A DNA stretch of 38,130 bases, from positions 1-38,130 of the forward strand of contig JAJYHY010000035.1 of assembly GCA_021784555.1 (NCBI GenBank), in the 5' to 3' direction. Positions 32,395-38,130 of the stretch are shown one piece after another. Position numbers and translations under genes: made by a program. The number at the start of each line of letters is the position of its first letter. The stretch's first letter is position 1. The stretch comes from a bacterium (GTDB taxonomy: Bacteria; Verrucomicrobiota; Verrucomicrobiia; Limisphaerales; UBA8199). Under the pieces are notes generated by a model, which was not told where the DNA came from, did no database searches, and saw only the letters and a list, made by a program, of their open reading frames with translations.

Positions 32395-32665
32395 CACCGA
32401 GAAGCTCACGGACCCGTTCGTCGGCAGGTCCGTCCCGATTTACAGGGGCGATCCGCGCCTTGCGGAGTGGTTCAATCCCAAGGCCTTCATCAACACCGCC
32501 AGCTTTCGCAACGATGAGGAAGCTATCGCGTACATCGAAGCGGTGGACAAGGACGACACCCTGTATTCGGCGCTTCTGAACGAGCCGCCGTTCGTAGGCA
32601 ACGTGGTCCCTGGAATGTTCACTGAAAAGGACTACTTGACCTTCTGGCAACGATTTCTGGGCTGA
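32336..32665 (+). pseudogene. GT10 (alpha-1,3-fucosyltransferase-like), C-terminal scrap
   Basis: From 32390 the frame reads YNTEKLTDPFVGRSVPIYRG and NPKAFINTASFRNDEEAIAY, the GDP-fucose-binding end of GT10 enzymes (TEKL, DPF, PIYRG motifs). It joins the N-terminal scrap at TAT, a Tyr codon both parts would contain, one frame apart. An internal deletion between short repeats, or an assembly collapse, would produce this. No activity is expected from either part. Confidence 0.75.
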
Positions 32666-32735
32666 GCGCGAGTGATGCCGGAGCGCTTCCGTGGAAGTCA
32701 ACGCAGGACATGTACTTTCTTTAAGCATGCATCGG

Positions 32736-33731
32736 ATGAACACTAACGAGTCAGCCGTCTTGGTTCACCTCGCCTCTGGTATTGGCAACATCGTTCTTGC
32801 AACTCCGTTGCTGGTTGCGTTGAACGAATTGGGTTTGACGGTGGACGTGTGGCTTTCAGCAGATTACCCGCAGACGGCGGACCTGCTCCGGCCCTGGAAC
32901 GTGGTTCGACAGATTTTCAGCGGGCCTTCGCCGCCAGCGATGCAACAGTACGCTCATGTCATTCCCGCAACGCCACCTTTCTATTGGCCACGCTTTGCTG
33001 CGCGATTCGCTAGCCTCAAGAACCTTGTGCCGCGCCCGCGCGCCCGCCTTTTCTACCAAGAAGAACAGGATTTCTATCTGGACTTTGCCCGCCACTTGGG
33101 AACATCGCCCGACCGCCACCCCTTTTGCACGTTGCCGATCGTGGCGGACGAAACTTACGGCGTCATCTCTTCGACCGTCGTCCTCGCTCCCGGCTGCAAG
33201 ACTGGCGAAATGACGGCAAAACGCTGGCCGCACTTTTCAGAATTGGCTGAGGCGTTCGCCGATGTTGTGATAGTTGGCACCGAGGACGACTGGCGACGGT
33301 CCGACGGACGCTGCCTTCGATTCCCGGACCACGCCCGCTCGTTCGTGGGGCAGTTGACGTTGCGCCAGACGGCCGAGTTGATGGCTGGTGCTGGCGTGGT
33401 GGTTGCCAACGATAGCGGCCTGGCACACATCGCAGCCGCCGTTGGTGCGCCAACAATCATCATTTTTGGTCCGACGCCCCACCAAACGCTGGGACAATTT
33501 CCGCCGAACGTCACAATTCTTCGCCAGGGACTCGCGTGCGAGCCGTGTTGGTTCGGCCAACGATTCAGAGCCTGTGCGCGGAGGATCACATGTCTGGAGG
33601 CGCTCAACGTCGAAATCGTCGTGGAAAAAATCCAGCGGATCGGTATCAGTGGGATTCTGGCCGGACGGCGGGGCTTGCGCCAGAGCCCTGAATCTACTAG
33701 GAGTCCAAATCGCTGTTTTGTGTTTACCTGA
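32736..33731 (+). CDS. GT9-family (heptosyltransferase-like) glycosyltransferase
   Basis: The start at ATG 32736 puts the first strand ESAVLVHLASGIGNIVLATPLL at the N-terminus, as in the family; a GTG at 32691 gives 15 extra residues. Later motifs are VVLAPGCKTGEMTAKRWP and VVVANDSGLAHIAAAVGAPT with IIIFGPT, the donor-binding end of ADP-heptose-type GT9 transferases. It would act in the cytoplasm on a lipid-linked or protein-linked sugar chain. The last 25 or so residues (Arg/Ser-rich) do not look like family sequence. It resembles the GT9 domain of the 26.6-kb fusion in motifs and order, and may be a paralogue. Confidence 0.88.
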   Translation: MNTNESAVLVHLASGIGNIVLATPLLVALNELGLTVDVWLSADYPQTADLLRPWNVVRQIFSGPSPPAMQQYAHVIPATPPFYWPRFAARFASLKNLVPRPRARLFYQEEQDFYLDFARHLGTSPDRHPFCTLPIVADETYGVISSTVVLAPGCKTGEMTAKRWPHFSELAEAFADVVIVGTEDDWRRSDGRCLRFPDHARSFVGQLTLRQTAELMAGAGVVVANDSGLAHIAAAVGAPTIIIFGPTPHQTLGQFPPNVTILRQGLACEPCWFGQRFRACARRITCLEALNVEIVVEKIQRIGISGILAGRRGLRQSPESTRSPNRCFVFT

Positions 33732-33843
33732 TGGGCCCCACCCCCCTCTGATTTGACCGGCTCAACCGGGTGACGAACCTCCGCGCGGCGGGCGGGCCGG
33801 CACAGCCAAAAAACGAAGCCGATTAAGCCCAGCCAAACAAAAT

Positions 33844-34149
33844 ATGAATGCGATAACCCTTCCAGACAAGCTGGCAGGTTTCTTGGACAGCATTGGATCG
33901 TTCAGCGAGGAGGGGATTCTCTGGTTCGAACCGGAGAAGAAGGAGAAGCTTTACCACTATACGACTCTGGACGGCTTGCGCGGCGTCGTCGAGAACAGCG
34001 ATCTGTGGCTGACTCATGCAGAGTACTGCAATGATGAGGAGCAACTTCGCCACGGAATGCGACTGACTCAAAAGATGATCGAGGAAGCCCCACGGTCCTC
34101 CGAACCTCATCGCAGGTTCCTAGCCTGGATTTCCACGGAGGGTAGTTGA
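33844..34149 (+). pseudogene. DUF2971 protein truncated by an insertion sequence
   Basis: The 101-residue product contains the DUF2971 signature YHYTTLDGLRGVVENSDLWL and YCNDEEQLRHG, but the family is normally 250-300 residues. At 34120, within CTAG, the left end of the insertion sequence begins, and the last ten codons are IS sequence. On the far side of the IS the frame would read VLTQFWPPFS and stop, so the rest of the gene is not recognisable. Confidence 0.75.
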
Positions 34150-34184
34150 CCTAACACCCGTGAGCCGTTGGAACCAGATTCCGC

Positions 34185-34334
34185 CTAGTATTACTCTGTT
34201 AAGTCGCTCGAAAACCGAGGAAATTCCATCGGTCTCAATGTCGCACGAAAACCTCACGAAATCGCGGTTTTTATCAATGTTTACAGGCTCTCTGACCACA
34301 TCGGCACGTTTGTAACTTAACAGGGTAATACTAG
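34185..34334. mobile_element. MITE-like element nested inside the insertion sequence
   Basis: CTAGTATTACTCTGTTAAGT (34185-34204) and ACTTAACAGGGTAATACTAG (34315-34334) are inverted copies with one mismatch, bounding a 150-bp element with no coding capacity. It is also bounded by CTAG, and CCGC lies directly outside on both sides. Its ends differ from those of the host IS. It is more A/T-rich than its surroundings. Confidence 0.75.
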
Positions 34335-34598
34335 CCGCGCCCCTTCGTTTTAGTCCTGTATTTATCGCAGAAAGGCTGCTTTTAGCCTCCCCGGGACGAC
34401 TTCCATGGCAGGAGCGCGGCTCTAAAAGCCGTGACCAGAATGGTGTTCGTAAGTAATATAGTGCGGTGTATAACGTTAAACATGCGATCTTTCGATCGCG
34501 ACGGCCCGTCGCTGATTGAAAATCTCCATTTACCCCGATTTTATGGGATGATTGCCACCCATGTCCTCCCCACAACCGGTTGCGCTAGAAAATCGCTA

Positions 34599-34627
34599 TT
34601 GACACCATATATCGCATATGACATATT
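34599..34627 (+). promoter_or_regulatory. Possible transposase promoter, leaderless start
   Basis: TTGACA (34599-34604), a 17-base spacer and CATATT (34622-34627, four of six matches) place the transcript start close to the GTG at 34634. No ribosome binding site is seen before that GTG, so the transcript may be leaderless, which would keep transposase expression low. Confidence 0.4.
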
Positions 34628-34633
34628 GATGTC

Positions 34634-36385
34634 GTGGTTCTCAGAAAACCATTTGCACTCACAGACCATCAAGCGTTCTTCCTCGAACCCGCCCTGCCCA
34701 AGCACCGCCAATATGAGGCCCTGCGCGCTTACTTCGTCGAGGGCCGTCCCTCCCAAGAGGTCGCCCGCGCCTTCGGTTATTCCCCCGCTGCTTTCCGCGT
34801 CCTCTGCTACAACTTCTGCCACGACCCCCATCCCACCTTCTTCCTGCCCACCCGCCCTGGCCCTCGGACCCAACCTAAAAAGTCCGCCGCCTGCTCGCTC
34901 ATCATCTCCCTGCGCAAACAGAACCTCTCGGTTTATGAGATTAGCGACCGGCTCAAGGACCAACAACTCCACTTGAGCCCGACCGCCGTGGGCGAGGTCC
35001 TCACAGCCGAGGGCTTCGCCCGCTTGCCTCGCCGCTTGGATGAGGAGCGGCCCCAACAGGCCCGGCCCACGGTCGAAGCCGTTGCTGATGTGCGCACTTT
35101 CTCCCTGGCCCCGCGCCGCTTCCTCACCAAGTGTGGCGGCCTGTTCCTGTTCTTGCCCGAGTTGGTCCGCCTGCCCATCGAGGCGTTGGCCGAAGCCGCC
35201 CGCTTGCCCGGCTCCCAAATGATTCCCCCCGCCCATGCCTTGCGCGCCTGCCTGAGCCTCAAGCTCTGGTCCTTGGAACATAAGAGCCACGTCATGCCCT
35301 TGGTGGCCGATGAGGGCCTGGCCTTGTTCTCCGGCCTCAATGTCAGCCCCAAGAAAAGCCTCTTTAGCGAATACTCCTGCCGCATTACTCCCGCCCAGAC
35401 ACAAAAACTCTTGGCGGCCTGGCACGATCAAGCTCAGGGGCGCCAGTTGTGGGATGGCAGCTCCTTCAACCTGGACTTCCACTCCGTGCCCTATTACGGG
35501 CAGGATCCCCAAGTCGAGTCCCATTACGTGTCGATGCGCAGTCGGCGCCAGCCCAGTATTTTGGCCTTTTTGGTCCAGGATGAGCACAGTCAGAGCTTCT
35601 GCTATTCCAACGCGGATCTGCGCAAGGGCGAGGAGGCCGATGAGATCTTCGCCTTCATTGATTTCTGGCAGAAGGCACACGGGCGGCGACCCAAACACTT
35701 GGTCTTCGACTCCAAGCTGACCACCTACGCCAACCTCGTCCGCCTGGATAAGGAGTTGCACATTGGCTTTATCACCCTGCGACGCCGCTTCCCAAAACTG
35801 CTCAAAGAAGTCTATTCACTGCCCCGCTCGGCTTGGCGCCGGGTGGAGTTGGACGTGCCCACGCGTGAATACCGGACGCCGCGCGTTTACGAACAGCGCG
35901 TCCAACTGGAAGGCCACGGGTTCCGGCAGCTCTTCGTCCTCGATCTGGGGCACGAGGAGCCCACCATCCTGCTGACCAACCAACACCGGGTCTCGGCGGC
36001 CGCGCTGATCACGCGCTACGCCCACCGCATGCTCATCGAGAACGGTCTGAGTGACGCGGTGCGCTTCTTCCACCTCGACGCCCTCAGTTCGGCCGTCGGT
36101 CTGAAGGTGGACTTTGACATGGCCTTGCTGGTGGTGGCCAGCGGCCTCTACCGCCTGCTGGCGCGGCGGATGCGAGGTTACGCCGACGCGCACGCCCGCC
36201 GGATCTTCCAGGATTTGGTGGATATGCCCGCGCAAGTGGAGGTGACCGAACGGGAAATCCGGGTTGAGTTCCACCGGCGGGCGCATTTGCCCATCGTCTT
36301 GGCTTCGGGTCTGTGCAAGCGAGCGGTCGCGATCCCCTGGTGGGAGGGGCGGCGCCTTCGGTTGACCACCTACACCGGGCGCTAA
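34634..36385 (+). CDS. DDE transposase, IS4/IS701-like
   Basis: The 583-residue protein has an N-terminal helix-turn-helix region (HRQYEALRAYFVEGRPSQEVARAFGYS) and a catalytic domain. Candidate acidic residues are Asp in NLDFHSVPYYG, Asp in LVFDSKLTTYANL and Glu in RMLIENGLSDAVRFFHLDAL, the last resembling the Y-x2-R/IEN...E segment of IS4-type enzymes. It cuts and joins the CTAG ends of its element. The length is typical and no break is seen. The GTG at 34634 is the first start in the open frame; no better start with a ribosome site is visible. It lies within perfect inverted repeats, so the element could still be mobile. Confidence 0.9.
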   Translation: MVLRKPFALTDHQAFFLEPALPKHRQYEALRAYFVEGRPSQEVARAFGYSPAAFRVLCYNFCHDPHPTFFLPTRPGPRTQPKKSAACSLIISLRKQNLSVYEISDRLKDQQLHLSPTAVGEVLTAEGFARLPRRLDEERPQQARPTVEAVADVRTFSLAPRRFLTKCGGLFLFLPELVRLPIEALAEAARLPGSQMIPPAHALRACLSLKLWSLEHKSHVMPLVADEGLALFSGLNVSPKKSLFSEYSCRITPAQTQKLLAAWHDQAQGRQLWDGSSFNLDFHSVPYYGQDPQVESHYVSMRSRRQPSILAFLVQDEHSQSFCYSNADLRKGEEADEIFAFIDFWQKAHGRRPKHLVFDSKLTTYANLVRLDKELHIGFITLRRRFPKLLKEVYSLPRSAWRRVELDVPTREYRTPRVYEQRVQLEGHGFRQLFVLDLGHEEPTILLTNQHRVSAAALITRYAHRMLIENGLSDAVRFFHLDALSSAVGLKVDFDMALLVVASGLYRLLARRMRGYADAHARRIFQDLVDMPAQVEVTEREIRVEFHRRAHLPIVLASGLCKRAVAIPWWEGRRLRLTTYTGR

Positions 36386-36485
36386 CCAACACGCACGTCG
36401 GCAGGGAGGCACGCGCCCCTGGATCGGCGTGCGCACCCGGCACCGCTCTGTTAGCTCAATTGTGTTCCGTGGAAATCCAGGCTAG

Positions 36486-36918
36486 TTCTGACCCAGTTCT
36501 GGCCCCCGTTCAGTTGAATTGGAACAATGCCATTTGAGACTTACGTATTCACGGCCATCTGTTGGTGTTCCATCTTGCGTCTTTGGCGTGCTGCTTCAAG
36601 CTCGCGATCCATTGCTCCTTTGGAAGCGGTCCGAAACGGTCCAACTGGAGGAGACTGGATAAATTGATGGGCGGTCGTTGCGCCGGTTGTGACGGATCTC
36701 CCGCTGCAAGTAGCGCCCGACCTGAGCCAATCGACCAAAGCGAGGCAAGCGCGCATGAACTCGAATCAGAGCCGCTCGCGGTCCGAGCGCAGAAGAGGTT
36801 CTGACTGGTGAGGCGGGCAGTGCGTTTGTCGGAGTTGCTCCAGTTGCGCCGGTAGAGACGGAGGCGCTGCGTTCATTTGGCTAGTTGTGCCACCCAAGGC
36901 AGCAGCTCGAGGCCCCGT
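36486..36918. other. Intergenic stretch without a supported gene
   Basis: Short frames exist on both strands but none has recognisable motifs or a convincing start. The stretch lies between the right end of the insertion sequence and the stop of the minus-strand glycosidase. Confidence 0.4.
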
Positions 36919-38025
36919 CTATGGGAAGTACATAATCGTCGCGCTGGTCGTACCGTCAGGCAGTTGCACGTCACGGCCGGAGACGGCGACTGGATTCCCA
37001 TCGGCAATGACCGACCGAACACCGACGCCGAAGCGGCAAGGAACCACGAAACCGACGTTTGGCGGCGCAGGTTGCGCGATATTGATCTCGATCCGCTGCG
37101 TGTTCAGGCGGTGCGTAAGGCTGTAGCCGAAGTTTTGCCCGAAAACTGTCGGCGCGCTCGCAACTCCGATGGTCTCGCCCTCGCCGAGCCAATGCGGCAT
37201 TACGCCTGCCGCAAGGTAAATCACCGGGTCGCCATCCTCATTGGCCTCGAAGAAAAGAATGTCGCGTATCAGCGTCATGAATTCTGCGCAGGCCCAGCCG
37301 TGGGGAATGTCGCCCATGTACCAGGAGCGATTGGGCATCTCGCGAAAATCCTTGGAGATTGGGTAGCAATGTTGCTCGTTCCACGCGCCAAGCACGACTT
37401 GCCAGGGCGCGGTTGAATATTCTCGGCTGACGGTCGAATAGGCCGCGTTGCCGACAAGCCATTGCAGGCATTGATCCATTCGCGCAGTGTCGCCGATGAA
37501 CAGAAACGCGTGCGCCAGTTGCATCGTCAGATACGGCCCGTAACAATTCCACGCGCTGTCGTGGCGAAAGCCTCCGTCTATGAAATGGCTCCAGATGGTT
37601 TCGAGGGTTATTCGGGCGGCGTTGTCAATATCTGCGCCCAGTTTCATGCCGTCATAAAGGCGAAAGGGATGAAAATAGCACAGCGCGCCGATGATGGTAG
37701 AGTCGAGCCGCCCTACGTCGCCGGGCCCGGTCGGAATAAACGTTTCCCAAAACCCGCGCTGGCGCTGTTGGTCCAGCACCCAGCGAATCGAATTGGCCGT
37801 GGCATCGCGCAGCGAATCATAAGGGCGCCAAATCTCGTCGGCCTCGCCGGCGCCAATGCGTTGAGCCAGGCGCGCGGCTTCCCACAGCCCAGCAACGCCC
37901 CAGAAATCATCCCAGAAATGCGGCTGACCTTTGTCGCCGATGTGCTCCGCGCTCCATCCGCTGGGCAGCAGACCGAACTGCGTCCTGTTATCGCGAATCC
38001 ATCGCGCCCCTTCGTTGGCGCTCAC
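36919..38025 (-). CDS. (alpha/alpha)6-barrel glycosidase-like protein, N-terminally truncated
   Basis: The 368-residue remnant has GARWIRDNRTQFGLLPSGW, HFWDDFWGVAGLWEAARLA, NSIRWVLDQQRQRGFWETF and GRLDSTIIGALCYFHPFRL, repeated helix-hairpin patterns with acidic and aromatic residues. These suggest the six-hairpin glycosidase fold. A C-terminal beta region follows (YSLTHRLNTQRIEINI). The frame begins at GTG directly after a TAG, and the upstream sequence changes to IS-like repeats at about 38026, so the N-terminal domain has been removed. The exact GH family cannot be named from this part. It was probably a polysaccharide-degrading enzyme, in line with the rhamnosidase at 14 kb. Confidence 0.7.
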   Translation of the reverse strand: MSANEGARWIRDNRTQFGLLPSGWSAEHIGDKGQPHFWDDFWGVAGLWEAARLAQRIGAGEADEIWRPYDSLRDATANSIRWVLDQQRQRGFWETFIPTGPGDVGRLDSTIIGALCYFHPFRLYDGMKLGADIDNAARITLETIWSHFIDGGFRHDSAWNCYGPYLTMQLAHAFLFIGDTARMDQCLQWLVGNAAYSTVSREYSTAPWQVVLGAWNEQHCYPISKDFREMPNRSWYMGDIPHGWACAEFMTLIRDILFFEANEDGDPVIYLAAGVMPHWLGEGETIGVASAPTVFGQNFGYSLTHRLNTQRIEINIAQPAPPNVGFVVPCRFGVGVRSVIADGNPVAVSGRDVQLPDGTTSATIMYFP

Positions 38026-38029
38026 CTAA

Positions 38030-38130
38030 ACTGATCCAGCTCTGCTCGGATAGACTGATCCATCTGTACTGAGCAGGGGGGCGGCGGTTCTTCTTTCCAA
38101 GCAGTGGCTTTTTGCAGGTAGTGGGGCGCG
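38030..38130. mobile_element. End of an IS21-like element at the window edge
   Basis: Two adjacent 24-base units start ACTGATCCAGCTCTGCTC (38030) and ACTGATCCATCTGTACTG (38054). Multiple terminal repeats with a TGATCC core are typical of IS21-family ends, where they bind the transposase. The element interrupts the glycosidase gene and continues beyond the window, so no transposase is seen. Confidence 0.5.

Larger units (their letters stand above)
34120..36485 (+). mobile_element. Complete insertion sequence with CTAG ends (IS4/IS701-like)
   Basis: CTAGCCTGGATTTCCACGGA at 34120-34139 has a perfect inverted copy at 36466-36485, and similarity continues imperfectly for about 15 more bases inward (TTGACCTAACA against TTGAGCTAACA). 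CTAG is its own reverse complement, so it may be the 4-bp target duplication, leaving 16-bp inverted ends. IS701-type elements are known for 4-bp YTAR targets. The element is 2,366 bp, carries one transposase, and has cut the DUF2971 gene. Confidence 0.85.

Noticed and set aside
34541..35761. Minus-strand 406-residue frame opposite the transposase
   Set aside because: Gly/Ala/Gln-rich antisense shadow of a clear DDE transposase.
36541..36804. Short frames after the insertion sequence
   Set aside because: No start context, no motif, and both strands are equally open.

Overview
The window looks like a chromosomal segment of a high-GC soil or freshwater member of the Verrucomicrobiota (a Pedosphaera/Limisphaerales-like lineage is my best guess). 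The guess rests on a secreted GH106-type rhamnosidase, a cysteine-motif GAF sigma-54 activator, and short palindromic and simple repeats of a kind common in that phylum. No ribosomal or other phylogenetic marker is present, so this is an inference.

Layout. (1) 0.27-9.37 kb: a forward run of a NYN-domain protein, a UvrD-type helicase, a DUF1156 (COG1743) adenine methylase and a DUF499 (COG1483) AAA ATPase. This set resembles predicted antiphage modules. The methylase carries an internal deletion plus frameshift; the ATPase carries an in-frame stop, a +1 frameshift and a lost C-terminus. An intact-looking Panacea (DUF4065) toxin-antitoxin pair sits between them on the other strand. (2) 9.2-10.3 kb: a truncated, frameshifted DUF3631 protein that runs head-on into the end of the DUF499 remnant, then 0.66 kb of simple repeats. 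(3) 11.05-17.04 kb: a coupled pair on the minus strand (WecG/TagA glycosyltransferase with two STAS domains, then a GT4 glycosyltransferase), divergent from a secreted GH106-like rhamnosidase.

(4) 17.37-21.45 kb: a visibly more A/T-rich segment that starts at a 5' half-tRNA ending at its anticodon loop. It holds a sigma-54 activator (GAF with four cysteines, AAA+, Fis HTH) divergent from a probable sigma-54 promoter. That promoter faces a thioredoxin-like protein with an SxxC active site, two small overlapping ORFs and an HlyD/EmrA membrane-fusion protein. The HlyD frame runs directly into a domain that does not belong to that family and resembles a phage-tail or injection-system-associated protein. 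(5) 22.0-26.5 kb: a giant DUF6519-type protein broken by one frameshift. (6) 26.5-33.7 kb: an array of multidomain sugar-transfer and methyl-transfer proteins (GT2-GT9-GT4-methyltransferase; a methyltransferase; GT-methyltransferase-methyltransferase; GT10; GT9), several of them broken. (7) 33.8-38.1 kb: a DUF2971 gene cut by a complete insertion sequence (20-bp perfect inverted ends at CTAG) that contains a nested 150-bp MITE-like element, then the C-terminal part of a glycosidase cut by an IS21-like end at the window edge.

How the parts may work together. Region 4 reads as one circuit: a possible redox- or metal-sensing activator switching on a small envelope/export operon. Regions 5 and 6 suggest a large tail-like or surface protein next to a glycan-decorating array. 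Region 1 is a decayed defence module. The many broken frames in unrelated genes mean that either the locus is decaying or the consensus sequence has errors. This matters for every 'broken gene' claim below.
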